A DNA stretch of 64,000 nt from assembly GCF_900107045.1 (NCBI RefSeq), contig NZ_FNON01000001.1, positions 682,001-746,000 on the forward strand. Reading direction: 5' to 3'. Shown here in pieces: positions 54,468 through 63,712 of this stretch. Source of the DNA: Amycolatopsis xylanica. Lineage in GTDB: Bacteria > Actinomycetota > Actinomycetes > Mycobacteriales > Pseudonocardiaceae. The notes below the pieces were generated by a model. That model saw nothing but the letters and a program-made list of their open reading frames with translations. It had not been told where the DNA came from and did no database searches. How positions within the stretch are numbered: position 1 is the stretch's first letter; each line of letters starts with the position of its first letter. Position numbers and translations under genes: made by a program.

Positions 54468-55160
54468 TCAGGTTCCCTTGATACCGGCGCCGGCGAAGTC
54501 CTTCTGCTGATCCGGCTGCTTGAGGAAGTCGCGGAAGGCCTGCGCGGCGCGCTTCTGGGTGTCGTCGACGGTGCTGTCGCCCAGGCCGACGTACGGGTAG
54601 TCCGCCGACATCGCGTTGGCGACCGACAGCGGCGGCGCGCTGACCAGTTCCGGCTTCTTGGACTGCAGCTCGCCCGCCCAGAACGAGGACTCGGGGACCC
54701 AGGCGGTGGGCAGCCCGCCGATCTTGTCCATCGGCGCCTCACCGGTGAGCGAGGCGAGCACGTCCGAGGACTTGAACGCGTAGACGTCGACGTGGACGCA
54801 GTGGTCGCGGACGACCGTCTTGGCCTTGTTCCACTTCGCGGCGGCGAGCGAGACGGGCTTCTCGATCGACTGCGTGGTGATCACGCGGATGTTGGAGTTA
54901 CCGGCGTCACAGCTGACCGCCTGCGCCTCGGCGCGGCTGTTGGACATGCTGTCCAGCCAGTTCCAGCCCGCGACACCGAGGCCGGCCAGCAGGACGAACA
55001 CGAGGCAGGCGATGGGCCACTTGGCCATCCGGCGGCGCGGCGCCTTCTTGCCGACGATGCGGTGGGAGCCGGTGCTCTCCCCGCTACCGGCCTGAGCACG
55101 ACGGGCGGGCGGGTCGAGGGGGTGAGGCAGCGGTTCCTCGGCCAGGGTGTGACGCCCCAT
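54468..55160 (-). CDS. Membrane-anchored extracellular substrate-binding-like protein, short
   Basis: 230 aa. MGRHTLAEEPLPHPLDPPAR is the N-terminal form shared by many actinobacterial membrane proteins; one helix (WPIACLVFVLLAGLGVAGWNW) anchors it. The extracellular part fits the solute-binding domain that is usually fused to a von Willebrand A domain (SIEKPVSLAAAKWNKAKTVV, PTAWVPESSFWAGEL). Here only the first half is present, so it may be a truncated or partner form. Start ATG 55160. Confidence 0.65.
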   Translation of the reverse strand: MGRHTLAEEPLPHPLDPPARRAQAGSGESTGSHRIVGKKAPRRRMAKWPIACLVFVLLAGLGVAGWNWLDSMSNSRAEAQAVSCDAGNSNIRVITTQSIEKPVSLAAAKWNKAKTVVRDHCVHVDVYAFKSSDVLASLTGEAPMDKIGGLPTAWVPESSFWAGELQSKKPELVSAPPLSVANAMSADYPYVGLGDSTVDDTQKRAAQAFRDFLKQPDQQKDFAGAGIKGT

Positions 55161-55202
55161 CGTTGTCCTTTCGCTACCGGTACGTGCGCTCCGTAGGCGC
55201 AA

Positions 55203-55369
55203 TCAAAACGTTATCACTCTAACAGGTGTATTCAAGGGGCAAAATGCGGTGACGCACAGTTTTAGCATGCGGTGTCAACAAGCCTGCCGTGTGACTTTTC
55301 TTTAGCTCAGGTAACGATAGGCGCGGCGTGACAGGCCCCTCACGCTGCGGGGTCGCCAAACGGCAGAAT
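55203..55369. other. AT-richer upstream region
   Basis: 167 nt with unusually AT-rich stretches (CAAAACGTTATCACTCTAAC and TTTTCTTTAGCTCAGG), probably the promoter of the substrate-binding-like gene on the minus strand. No gene seen. Confidence 0.4.
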
Positions 55370-56230
55370 TCAGAAAAGAATGGTCAACTCTCCGCAGATT
55401 TCGGAAATTCTTTCGCGCAAAGGCGCCGCCCGGCGTGCGAATTCCGCCTGCTTACGGGCGTATTCACGCCGTCCGTCCGGAGTCTCGATACGGACCGGTG
55501 GGTACCCGTGGTCCGCCAGGTCGTACGGACTGGCACGCATGTCCAATTCCCGGATTTCCGCCGCCAGCGCGAAACAGTCGCCGAGCAGCTCCGCCGGGAC
55601 GAACGGATCGAGCTTCGCCGCCCACTTGTAGAGATCCATGTTGGCGTGCAGGCAGCCGGGCTGCTCGAAGTCCGCTTGAGTCTCCCTGGTGGGCTGCAGC
55701 TCGTTGCGCGGGCGCGCCTCCGGTGTGAAGAACCGGAACGCGTCGAAATGCCCGCAGCGCACGCCCATCGACTCGACCACCTCGTCGGTGCCGGGTGAGC
55801 CGAGTCTCAGCGGCAACTGGGCATGGCGGATCTCACTCGCGGGCTGCCGGTAGACCATCGCCCACTCGTGCAGCCCGAAACAGCTCAGCCGCGGCGCGCG
55901 CGACGCGGTCGCCTTCAGCAGCGCGCCGATGTAGGTCACCGTCCGCTGCGACGCGGCGGACGGGTCGGCCGTGATCCCGCCGGGCACCTCGCGGTAGCCC
56001 TTGCGATCGAGGAACCGCCGCGCTTGCGCGCCTTCCAGCACCACGCCGAGCCCTGGGCTCCACCGCTCCAAATGGGACGGTTTGTGCGAGTAGTAGGTGA
56101 ACAGGAAGTCCAGCACCGGGTGCTTTTCCTGCCTCGCGCGCCGCTGCGTGTGCGGCACCGTCCAGTGCCGCATCCGCTCGGCGTGCGCCTCCTCGCGGGC
56201 TCGCCACTCGGGTTCGGTCAGCACGTTCAT
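55370..56230 (-). CDS. Conserved hypothetical protein (database label 3-methyladenine DNA glycosylase)
   Basis: 286 aa: HPVLDFLFTYYSHKPSHLERWSPGLG, HEWAMVYR, then TRETQADFEQPGCLHANMDLYKWAAKL. This actinobacterial family is, as I recall, labelled a 3-methyladenine DNA glycosylase, but I see no helix-hairpin-helix or AlkC/AlkD repeat that would prove it. It overlaps the CNNM-type gene by 4 nt and is co-transcribed with it. Confidence 0.6.
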   Translation of the reverse strand: MNVLTEPEWRAREEAHAERMRHWTVPHTQRRARQEKHPVLDFLFTYYSHKPSHLERWSPGLGVVLEGAQARRFLDRKGYREVPGGITADPSAASQRTVTYIGALLKATASRAPRLSCFGLHEWAMVYRQPASEIRHAQLPLRLGSPGTDEVVESMGVRCGHFDAFRFFTPEARPRNELQPTRETQADFEQPGCLHANMDLYKWAAKLDPFVPAELLGDCFALAAEIRELDMRASPYDLADHGYPPVRIETPDGRREYARKQAEFARRAAPLRERISEICGELTILF

Positions 56231-57270
56231 GCCCGCACGTGCGTCCCATCGCGCACCGTGCCGACGTACTCCTCGACCAGATCTTCCAGCGCCACAACGC
56301 CGATCGCCTTCCCGTCGGCGTCGAGCGCGCGGGCGAGGTGACTGCCTTCCTTGCGCATCGCCGACAGCGCGACGTCGAGCCGAGCGTCGGCGCGCAGCTC
56401 GGTGAGCGCCCGGGTCTTCGTCGCCGGGATGGTGCTCGACGGGTCTTCGCCCGCCTGGTCGAGCACGTCCTTCACGTGGAGATAGCCGATCAGCTCACCG
56501 GTTTCGGCACGCAGCGGGAACCGCGAGAAGCCGGTCGAGGACACGATCGCCTCGACGTCGCCCAGCGTCGGCATGCTCGGCAGCGTCTTCAGCTCCGACG
56601 TCGGCACCAGCACGTCGGCGACGGTCTTGCGCACCGACGACAGCGTCTGGGTCAGGCGCTGGTGCTCGGACTGCTCCAGCAGGCCCTCGCGGCGCGACTC
56701 ACTGAGCAGCTCCGCCAGTTCCGCTGAGGTGTAAGCGGTTTCGAGCTCGTCCTTGGGGTCCACTTTGACCAGCCGCAGCGCCGAGTTGGCGATGAAGTTC
56801 AGCAGCCAGATGAACGGGTTCGCCAGCTTGACCCATGCCACGTGCAGCGGCACCAGCCACAGCGCGAGCCGCTCGGGCTCGGCGATCGCGAGGTTCTTCG
56901 GCACCATCTCGCCGATCAGCACGTGCGCGATGGTGATGAACGCCAGCGCGATCGCGAACGAGATCGCGTGCCGCAGCACCTCGGGCACGCCGAACAGGTC
57001 GAAGAACAGCGCCAGCCGGTGCGCGATCGCCGGTTCGCCGAGCCTGCCCAGCAGCAGCGAGCAGATGGTGATGCCCAGCTGCGCGCCCGCCAGCATCAGC
57101 GAGACGTTCTTCGACGCGTTGATGACCGTGCGCGCGCGGGTCTTTCCCTGCTCCAGCAACGCTTCCAGCCGGTCGCGGCGCGAGGAGATGAGGCTGAACT
57201 CGGCGCCGACGAAGAACGCGTTCGCCAGCAGCAGCACGACCACGAGGAAGATCGAGAACCAGTCGCTCAT
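56227..57270 (-). CDS. CNNM/hemolysin-family membrane protein with CBS pair (short form)
   Basis: 347 aa. DUF21 membrane domain (about 1-190; LVVVLLLANAFFVGAEFSLISSRRDRLEALL, IGEMVPKNLAIAEPERLAL) and two CBS domains (LVPTSELKTLPSMPTLGD, ALSAMRKEGSHLARALDADGKAIGVVALEDLVEEYVG). The C-terminal CorC_HlyC domain is absent. Members export or sense magnesium and cobalt. It follows the longer paralogue with a 4-nt overlap, so the two likely act together. Confidence 0.85.
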   Translation of the reverse strand: MSDWFSIFLVVVLLLANAFFVGAEFSLISSRRDRLEALLEQGKTRARTVINASKNVSLMLAGAQLGITICSLLLGRLGEPAIAHRLALFFDLFGVPEVLRHAISFAIALAFITIAHVLIGEMVPKNLAIAEPERLALWLVPLHVAWVKLANPFIWLLNFIANSALRLVKVDPKDELETAYTSAELAELLSESRREGLLEQSEHQRLTQTLSSVRKTVADVLVPTSELKTLPSMPTLGDVEAIVSSTGFSRFPLRAETGELIGYLHVKDVLDQAGEDPSSTIPATKTRALTELRADARLDVALSAMRKEGSHLARALDADGKAIGVVALEDLVEEYVGTVRDGTHVRA

Positions 57271-58607
57271 CGGACCAGCTCCTGCTCGGCCTGGGTGAGT
57301 TCGAGTGAGCGCACGTTGACCTCGGCGATGCGCAGGCGGTCCATGGTGGTCACCGTGAGCCGCCAGCCGTCCACATCGGTCCACTCGCCCTCGGCCGGGA
57401 TCTTGCCGAGGCGTTCGAGGATGAGCCCGGCGATGGTCTCGTAGTCACCGTCCGGCATGCGGAAGCCGGTGACGTCGGTCACCTCGTCGGCGCGCAGCTG
57501 CCCGGACACCATCCAGCTGTCGGCGCCGAGTCGTTGCGCCGCCGGGGTTTCGCGCCCGTCGTGCTCGTCGCGGACGTCGCCGATGATCTCCTCGACGACG
57601 TCCTCGAGCGTGACCAGTCCCGCCGTGCCGCCGTACTCGTCGACGACGATGGCGAGCTGGAAACGCGAGTCGCGCAGGCGGTTGAGCAGCGAGTCGCCCG
57701 GCAGTGATTCGGGGACCGTCGGCACCGGGCGCATGACCGAGCCGACGCGAACCGTGTCGCGCTCGGGGCCCGCGACGGTGAACGCCTGCTTGATGTGGAC
57801 CGCGCCCTGCACGTCGTCGAGATCCTCGGAGTAGACAGGGAAACGGGAGAACCCGGTTTCGCGGGACAGCGCGATGAGCTCGTTGATGGACTGGTCGACC
57901 GTCAGCGATTCGAGCTGGACGCGCGGGGTCATGAGCTCTTCCGCGGTCCGCTCGCCGAAGCGCAGCGACTTGTCGAGCAGCTCCGCGGTCGACGTGTCGA
58001 GCGTGCCGCTTTCCGCGCTGGAGCGCACGATCGAGCCGAGCTCCTGCGGCGAGCGGGCCGAGCGCAGTTCCTCCTGCGGCTCGACACCGAACTTGCGCAC
58101 CAGGAAGTTCGCGCTGTTGTTCATGATCGTGATCAGCCAGCGGAACAGCGCCGAGAACCGCGAGTGGTACCCGGCGACCGCGCGGGCGGTCTGCAGCGGG
58201 CGCGCGATCGCGAGGTTCTTCGGGATCATCTCGCCGAGCAGCATCGACAGCGAGGTCGCGAGCAGCAGCGCCACCGCGAGCGAGATTCCGGACGCGACCG
58301 CGTCGGACAGGCCGATCCCGGTCAGCAGCGGCCGCAGCAGCTCGCCGATCAGCGGTTCCGCCAGGTATCCGGTGATCAGCGTGGTGAGCGTGATCGCCAC
58401 CTGCGCGCCGGAGAGCTGGAACGAAAGGCTCTGATGGGCCTTCTGCACGGTGATCGCCCGCTTGTCGCCGACCTGGCGGACGTTCGCGTCCACGGTCGAG
58501 CGCTCGAGCGCGGTCAGCGAGAACTCAGCGGCGACGGCGAGGCCGGTGCCGATGGTCAGCAGCAGGAAGAAGAAGACGCCCAGAACGGCGAGAAGGACGT
58601 CCATCAT
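57267..58607 (-). CDS. CNNM/hemolysin-family membrane protein with CBS pair and CorC_HlyC domain
   Basis: 446 aa. DUF21 domain with IPKNLAIARPLQTARAV, two CBS domains (LMTPRVQLESLTVDQSINEL, DDVQGAVHIKQAFTV), and a CorC_HlyC domain (FQLAIVVDEYGGTAGLVTLEDVVEEIIGDVRDEHD ... WLTVTTMDRLRIAEVNV-like). It heads a three-gene operon with the short paralogue and the conserved hypothetical gene. Magnesium homeostasis is the usual role of such proteins. Confidence 0.88.
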   Translation of the reverse strand: MMDVLLAVLGVFFFLLLTIGTGLAVAAEFSLTALERSTVDANVRQVGDKRAITVQKAHQSLSFQLSGAQVAITLTTLITGYLAEPLIGELLRPLLTGIGLSDAVASGISLAVALLLATSLSMLLGEMIPKNLAIARPLQTARAVAGYHSRFSALFRWLITIMNNSANFLVRKFGVEPQEELRSARSPQELGSIVRSSAESGTLDTSTAELLDKSLRFGERTAEELMTPRVQLESLTVDQSINELIALSRETGFSRFPVYSEDLDDVQGAVHIKQAFTVAGPERDTVRVGSVMRPVPTVPESLPGDSLLNRLRDSRFQLAIVVDEYGGTAGLVTLEDVVEEIIGDVRDEHDGRETPAAQRLGADSWMVSGQLRADEVTDVTGFRMPDGDYETIAGLILERLGKIPAEGEWTDVDGWRLTVTTMDRLRIAEVNVRSLELTQAEQELVR

Positions 58608-58745
58608 CGTCGCCCGCCGGGGGGAAAGCCGGGTTCGCCACCCGGCTCGATACTGTCACCAGGTGACTGCGCGTCGCGCACGAAAAGAGTCACTCCTCGA
58701 GAAGATGTTTGCGGCGAGCTCAATCTTACCGGGTGACCAGCGCTT

Positions 58746-59318
58746 CTACGCGCGGTATGGCGTTCGTCCCAATAACGCGACCAGCCGGGTGGGCGCGTCG
58801 GCGTGGCGCGAGACGGCCACCGGCGGGTCGAAAATGCCGAGGCCCTGCCACGCGTCGAGCTGCGGGCGAACGACTTCCAGCAGCTCGGCGGCCACAAACG
58901 GGTCGATCGGGTTCGGCCGCCCGATGGCGGTCGCGAGGTCCCAGGCGTGCACCGCGAGATCGATGGTCATCTGCCAGCCGTAGTCCGAGCACTCGATCAG
59001 CCCGCTCGACACCTGCACGTTGCGCGTCAGCACCCCCGGCTCGTGGAACGCCTCGCGCGCGGCCGCGGCCGCCTGCTCCCAGGTCTTGAGAGGATCGTCG
59101 CCGAGCACGTCGCCGTCGAACCGGTCACCGACGTCGTCCATGGTCGCGCCCGCGAGCAGGTGCGGCACCCAGAGCTGCTCGGCGGTCAGGTGGTTGACCA
59201 GGTCGCGCACGGTCCACTCACGGCACGGGGTCGGCGAGTGCCAGGCCTCGGCGCCGACGCCGCGCAGCACCCGGTCGAACGAGTCCATGGCGGCGCTGTG
59301 CGCTTCGAGAAGGGCCAC
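58746..59318 (-). CDS. DinB-type TIGR03086 family metal-binding protein
   Basis: 190 aa. PTPCREWTVRDLVNHLTAEQLWVPHLLAG and DLAVHAWDLATAIGR carry the metal-binding His residues of the mycothiol maleylpyruvate isomerase-like fold. Members are thiol-dependent transferases or hydrolases of unknown substrate. The family is typical of mycothiol-using organisms. It lies alone, 27 nt from the AcnR-like gene. Confidence 0.85.
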   Translation of the reverse strand: MALLEAHSAAMDSFDRVLRGVGAEAWHSPTPCREWTVRDLVNHLTAEQLWVPHLLAGATMDDVGDRFDGDVLGDDPLKTWEQAAAAAREAFHEPGVLTRNVQVSSGLIECSDYGWQMTIDLAVHAWDLATAIGRPNPIDPFVAAELLEVVRPQLDAWQGLGIFDPPVAVSRHADAPTRLVALLGRTPYRA

Positions 59319-59345
59319 CAGGACAGTTCACCACGATCGGGGTGG

Positions 59346-59942
59346 CTATGCCGGGCGGACCTGCGCGCTCACCCGGTGCCTTCGCACCGATTCCTCGACG
59401 AGGTCGAGCACCGGGCCCAGGTTGTCGGCGGGCAGACCCATGGCCAGATGCGAGACCAGGCCTTCGAGCACGAGCTCCAGGAAACTGGTCAGCACGGCGA
59501 CGTCGACGTCATCGCGCAGGTTGCCAGCCTCGCGCTGGCGGAGCAGGCGCTGGCGGGTGGCGGCGGTGAGCTGCTGCGACCGCTCGGCCCACCGCGCCCG
59601 GAACTCGGGATCGGTCCGCAGCCGCCGCGACACCTCCAGCCGCGTGCCCAGCCAGTCGGCCGGGTGGTCGCTGCCCTCGGCGAGCAGGTCGCGCATGACC
59701 TGCACGAGGCCCTGTTCGGCGACGACGTCGGCCATCCGGACGGCGTCGTCCTCGGCGAGCGCGAGGAACAGCGACTCCTTGTCGCGGAAGTGGTGGAAGA
59801 TCGCGCCGCGCGAAAGACCGGTCGCCTCTTCGAGCCTGCGCACGGTGGCGCCCTCGTACCCGAAGCGGGCGAAACACACCCGGGAGCCATCGAGGATCTG
59901 GCGGCGTCGTGCGTCGAGGTGATCCTGGCTCACTCGTGGCAT
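59346..59942 (-). CDS. AcnR-like TetR regulator
   Basis: 198 aa. RRRQILDGSRVCFARFGYEGATVRRLEEATGLSRGAIFHHFRDKESLFLALA in part matches the corynebacterial aconitase repressor AcnR closely, including the GATVRRLEEATG recognition helix region. In Corynebacterium the gene follows acn, but acn is not in the window. A palindrome lies upstream at 59976. A second TetR of similar form cannot be excluded. Confidence 0.75.
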   Translation of the reverse strand: MPRVSQDHLDARRRQILDGSRVCFARFGYEGATVRRLEEATGLSRGAIFHHFRDKESLFLALAEDDAVRMADVVAEQGLVQVMRDLLAEGSDHPADWLGTRLEVSRRLRTDPEFRARWAERSQQLTAATRQRLLRQREAGNLRDDVDVAVLTSFLELVLEGLVSHLAMGLPADNLGPVLDLVEESVRRHRVSAQVRPA

Positions 59943-59975
59943 CCTTAGTTCTTAACACCGCGAGCCCCGACTTAG

Positions 59976-59995
59976 CAATCCGTACGTACGGTTTG
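59976..59995. promoter_or_regulatory. Candidate operator upstream of the AcnR-like gene
   Basis: CCGTACGTACGG is a perfect 12-nt palindrome (59980-59991) flanked by AT and TTT. It suits a TetR-type autoregulatory site and is 38 nt upstream of the start codon. Confidence 0.5.
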
Positions 59996-60069
59996 TTGCA
60001 CTCCGTCGAACGCGCGAACGCCGCTTCCCACCCTTCAGCGTCGGGGAAGCGGCGTTCGTTACGCCCGGG

Positions 60070-60115
60070 GTCGTGAGTGTTCAGACCGGTTAGAACCGGC
60101 CGCAACACTCACGAC
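60070..60115. repeat. 46-nt intergenic palindrome, copy 10
   Basis: GTCGTGAGTGTTCAGACCGG ... CCGGCCGCAACACTCACGAC around GGTTAGAACC. It lies 14 nt after the stop of the dehydrogenase gene (minus strand), before the AcnR-like gene. Confidence 0.85.
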
Positions 60116-60129
60116 CCCCAAGCCCCGGG

Positions 60130-61329
60130 CTAGGGAATGGTGAGCACGGGCGCGGTCTCGGGGGAGGCCGCGGTCTGGACGCGGTTGTCCTCCGCGAGCT
60201 GCCAGCCGGTGACCCTGGGCGGGATGCGGTCCATCGACCAGGCGCTCAGCAGCAGCGCGACCTTGGACTGCATCTCGGTGCGCAGGCGCTGGAACGAGTC
60301 GGCCGGGTCGGCGCCGACCTCACCGAGCAGGAGCCACCAGGCCCAGGCCGCCGCGCCCGCGTTGGCGACGAAGTCGGGGATCACCGGGATGCCGCGGGCC
60401 GTGAGCATGCCCTCCGCCTCGGGGGTCGTCGCCGCGTTGGCGGCTTCGACGACCACGCGGGCCGCCACCGAACCCTGGTTGCCCGGGGTGATCGCGTACG
60501 AGATCGCCGCCGGGACGAACAGGTCGGCCTCGATCGACAGGACCGCGTCGCGGGGGAGCAGCGACACCCCGGCGGGCACCTGGGACCGGTCGATCTCGCC
60601 GAAGCCGTCGCGCAGCTCGAGCAGCGCCGGGATGTCTAGGCCGTCCGGGTGATAAAGGGTGCCGGCCGCGTCGGCCACGGCGATCACCTTCATGCCGGCC
60701 TCATGCAGGTAGAAGGCCGCTCCGCCGCCCATGGTGCCGATGCCCTGGATCGCGACCGTCGTCGCCGCGCACTCCTGCTCCCACGCCGCCGAGACACCGA
60801 GGCAGGCCTGTGCCACGCCGTAGCCGCCGACGACGTCACCGAGCAGGAGACCGCCGGGGACGGGGGCGTTGAGCCCGGCCTGGACCCGGCGGAGCGTGCG
60901 GGCGGGATCGGCCGACCGGCTGATCGCCGCGTGATACGACTGCTCGAGGCCGAGGCGGGCGAACACGTCGTCGATGAGGTGCTGGGGGACGCCGAGGTCC
61001 TCCGCGGTCACCCAGTGCGCGTCGAGCCAGGGCCGGAAGAAGGCGCAGAACCGCTCCAGCACCTCGACGGCGCGGGGGTCCTTCGGGTCGAAGTCGATGC
61101 CGCCCTTGGCGCCGCCGACCGGGAGGTTGAACGTCGCGGTCTTGTTCGCCATGCCGCGGGCCAGGTCCTCCACCTCGCTCAGCGTGCAGCCTGCGCGCAT
61201 CCGCGTCCCGCCGGTCGCCACCCCGGACACCAGTGAATGGATGACCAGGTAGCCGTGCGCGCCGGTGACCGGGTCGATCCACGTGGTCCTGGCCAGCGGC
61301 TCGGAGTCCTGCCTTCTCAACATCTCCAC
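60130..61329 (-). CDS. Glu/Leu/Phe/Val dehydrogenase family protein
   Basis: 399 aa. The catalytic lysine region GGAKGGIDFDPKDP is intact, as is the NAD-binding GIGTMGGGAAFYL and the family patch VTAEDLGVPQHLIDDVF. Such enzymes oxidatively deaminate an L-amino acid. The length fits the leucine/valine/phenylalanine type. It is divergent from a LysR gene with a 94-nt gap, so regulation by that protein is likely. The exact substrate is not decided. Confidence 0.85.
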   Translation of the reverse strand: MEMLRRQDSEPLARTTWIDPVTGAHGYLVIHSLVSGVATGGTRMRAGCTLSEVEDLARGMANKTATFNLPVGGAKGGIDFDPKDPRAVEVLERFCAFFRPWLDAHWVTAEDLGVPQHLIDDVFARLGLEQSYHAAISRSADPARTLRRVQAGLNAPVPGGLLLGDVVGGYGVAQACLGVSAAWEQECAATTVAIQGIGTMGGGAAFYLHEAGMKVIAVADAAGTLYHPDGLDIPALLELRDGFGEIDRSQVPAGVSLLPRDAVLSIEADLFVPAAISYAITPGNQGSVAARVVVEAANAATTPEAEGMLTARGIPVIPDFVANAGAAAWAWWLLLGEVGADPADSFQRLRTEMQSKVALLLSAWSMDRIPPRVTGWQLAEDNRVQTAASPETAPVLTIP

Positions 61330-61423
61330 CCTTCGTCGCGTTTCCCGCCTGCCACCAGCGTGCGGGGGGCGCGGCGCGCGCGTCCAGTTAACGAAAGTGC
61401 ACGAAGTTGTTTAGGGTTTCTGC

Positions 61424-62332
61424 ATGGAGCTTTCGTTGCACCGCTTGCGGATGCTCCGGGAGCTGCACCGCAGGGGCACGGTCACGGCGGCCGCCGCGGC
61501 GTTGCACTACACGGCTTCCGCGGTGTCCCAGCAGCTCGCCCAGCTCGAGCGCGACGTCGGGGCGAAGCTGTTCGAACGGCTCGGCAGGCGTGTCCAGCTG
61601 ACCGAGCTCGGCAGGCTGCTGACCGAGCACGCCGAGGAGATCCTCGGTTCGGTCGAACGGGCGACCCACGCGCTGGAAGAGGCGCAGGAGCCGCTCACGG
61701 TCAAGCTGACCGCGGGCGTCTGGGCCTCGGTGGCGTCGGGGCTGCTGCCGTCGGCGCTGACGACCTTGGCCGGTGAACATCCCGGGATCCAGGTCCGCAC
61801 CAGGGAACTCGCGCCGGAGGACACCGCCGACGCCGTCCGCGACGGCACGCTGGACCTGTCGTTCGTGCTCGACTACAGCGACGCGCCGACCCGCTGGGAT
61901 CCCGGGCTGGAACGGGTCATGATCGCGGTCGAGCGGCTGCACGCCGCCGTGCCGATCGGGTCGGTGCCGTCCGGGGCCGCCGCGCTGGCCGACCTCGCCG
62001 AGCATCCGTGGATCCTCGCCAGCCCGAAGAGTCACTTCGGCAAGGCCGTGCGGGTCGCCTGCGCGCGCCACGGGTTCGAGCCGAAGATCAACCACGAGGT
62101 CGAGGAGCAGTTCACCGCGATGGCCATGGTGGCTTCGGGCCTCGGCGTCACGCTCGTGTCCGATCTCGGGCTGACGCTGCGCCCTCCGGGTATAGATGTG
62201 GTGCCGCTGACGACGCCGCTGCTGCGCACCGTCTCCATCGCCTACCGCACGAAGGCCTCGCGCCGCCCCGCGTTGAACCTGGTCATCGAGGCCGTGCGCG
62301 GCGCGGCCGCCGAGCTCGGCCTGGCCGTCTAG
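61424..62332 (+). CDS. LysR-family transcriptional regulator
   Basis: 302 aa. LHRLRMLRELHRRGTVTAAAAALHYTASAVSQQLAQLERDVGAKLFERLGR (in part) is the helix-turn-helix, followed by a type 2 periplasmic-binding ligand domain. It is divergent from the amino-acid dehydrogenase gene, the usual arrangement for a LysR activator and its target. Confidence 0.92.
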   Translation: MELSLHRLRMLRELHRRGTVTAAAAALHYTASAVSQQLAQLERDVGAKLFERLGRRVQLTELGRLLTEHAEEILGSVERATHALEEAQEPLTVKLTAGVWASVASGLLPSALTTLAGEHPGIQVRTRELAPEDTADAVRDGTLDLSFVLDYSDAPTRWDPGLERVMIAVERLHAAVPIGSVPSGAAALADLAEHPWILASPKSHFGKAVRVACARHGFEPKINHEVEEQFTAMAMVASGLGVTLVSDLGLTLRPPGIDVVPLTTPLLRTVSIAYRTKASRRPALNLVIEAVRGAAAELGLAV

Positions 62333-62442
62333 TTCTTACGGTCCGCGGACCCGTGCGGGCACCCGCGAGCCGAGTGCTGCGAATTGTCGTACCCCGCGTG
62401 TAGCGTCCGAAGGAGGTTTCCCACTCAGCGGATGGCGGTGAA

Positions 62443-63699
62443 ATGAACATGACGGCGGTACGTGAATTCCCGGAGAAGTCCGGGAGTGCGGTGAACCGCA
62501 CGGCCAGGGTGCTCGCGGACAGAGCCGCGGGCGAGGCTTATGTCGCTTCGGTCTGTTTCAAGCACGGGCCACCGAAGCTGCTCGGCGTCGAACTTGAGTA
62601 CACGGTGCACTACGCGGACGACCCACGAAGACCTTTGAGCCCGGACGACCTGGCGGCCGCGCTCGGTCCGCACACCCCCAGGACGCTCCGCCCCGAAAGC
62701 CCCGCCGTCCCCTTGCCGGGTGGCTCGCCGATGAGCCTCGAACCCGGCCTGCAGGTAGAGATCTCCGCCCAGCCCCAGCCTTCGCTGAGCGCGCTGGCCG
62801 AGGTGGTCTCCACGGACCTGGCCCGACTATCCGAACTTCTCGCCCGACGCGGCCTGCGCCTGGGCGAAACGGGCATAGACGCCCATAGGCCGCCCGTCCG
62901 CCGCCTGCGCACCGACCGGTACGAGGCCATGGAGCGCCGTTTCGCCCCGATCGGCACCGGCGGCATCACGATGATGGCGGCCACCGCCGGTCTGCAGATC
63001 TGCGTCGACGCGGGTGAGGAAGCCCAGCTGGCCAAGCGCTGGGCGGCCGTGCACGCGCTCGGCCCGCCGCTGCTGGCCCTGTTCGCGAACTCCCGCGTGC
63101 ACGCGGGGGCCGACACCGGCCACGCCTCGGCGCGCTGGCTCGCGGTGATGAACACCGAGCCGGTGCGCACCCAGACCACGGGGTCGCTGTCCACAACGGA
63201 CCCGCCGTCGGCCTGGGCGAAAAGGCTGCTCGACACGCCGCTCATGGTGCTGCCCAGGGAAAACGCGCCCTGGGACGCGCCGGACGGGTTGAGCTTCGCC
63301 GACTGGATCGACGGCCGCGGCGCCGGCCGCCTGCTGCCGAAGCCGACCGAGGCCGATCTGGCGTACCACCTGAGCACGATGTTCACCCCCGTCCGTCCAC
63401 AGGGGTATCTCGAGGTCCGCTATCTCGACGCGCAACCCGGTGACGGCTGGCTGGCGCCGGTCGCGCTGTTCACCGCGCTGCTGGCCGACGAGTCCACAGT
63501 GGACGCCGTGCTCGACCTGTGCGCGCCGGTGCTCGACCAGTGGGAAAGCGCCGCGAGGTTCGGCCTCGCGGACGCCGGAATCGCCGCGGTGGCAAGGAAA
63601 GTGGCCGATCTGGGCTGCGCCTCGCTGAGCCGCACCGACCTTCCGCGACCGGTGATCGCCGAGATCGCCGACGCCGTGCAGAAACGCGCCGGCGCTTAG
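62443..63699 (+). CDS. egtA: Ergothioneine biosynthesis glutamate-cysteine ligase EgtA
   Basis: 418 aa. GVELEYTVHYADDPRRPLSP, PGGSPMSLEPGLQVEISAQPQPS, RRFAPIGTGGITMMAATAGLQICVD are family motifs of ATP-dependent gamma-glutamylcysteine ligase. The product feeds the EgtB step of ergothioneine synthesis. It is followed after 13 nt by egtB. The region upstream (62333-62442) carries its promoter and GAAGGAGG before the start. Confidence 0.92.
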   Translation: MNMTAVREFPEKSGSAVNRTARVLADRAAGEAYVASVCFKHGPPKLLGVELEYTVHYADDPRRPLSPDDLAAALGPHTPRTLRPESPAVPLPGGSPMSLEPGLQVEISAQPQPSLSALAEVVSTDLARLSELLARRGLRLGETGIDAHRPPVRRLRTDRYEAMERRFAPIGTGGITMMAATAGLQICVDAGEEAQLAKRWAAVHALGPPLLALFANSRVHAGADTGHASARWLAVMNTEPVRTQTTGSLSTTDPPSAWAKRLLDTPLMVLPRENAPWDAPDGLSFADWIDGRGAGRLLPKPTEADLAYHLSTMFTPVRPQGYLEVRYLDAQPGDGWLAPVALFTALLADESTVDAVLDLCAPVLDQWESAARFGLADAGIAAVARKVADLGCASLSRTDLPRPVIAEIADAVQKRAGA

Positions 63700-63712
63700 G
63701 AGACTTCCCGAA

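Noticed and set aside
55370..56230. 3-methyladenine DNA glycosylase as a firm function
   Set aside because: The family seems to carry this database label, but no glycosylase motif is visible, so I kept it as conserved hypothetical.
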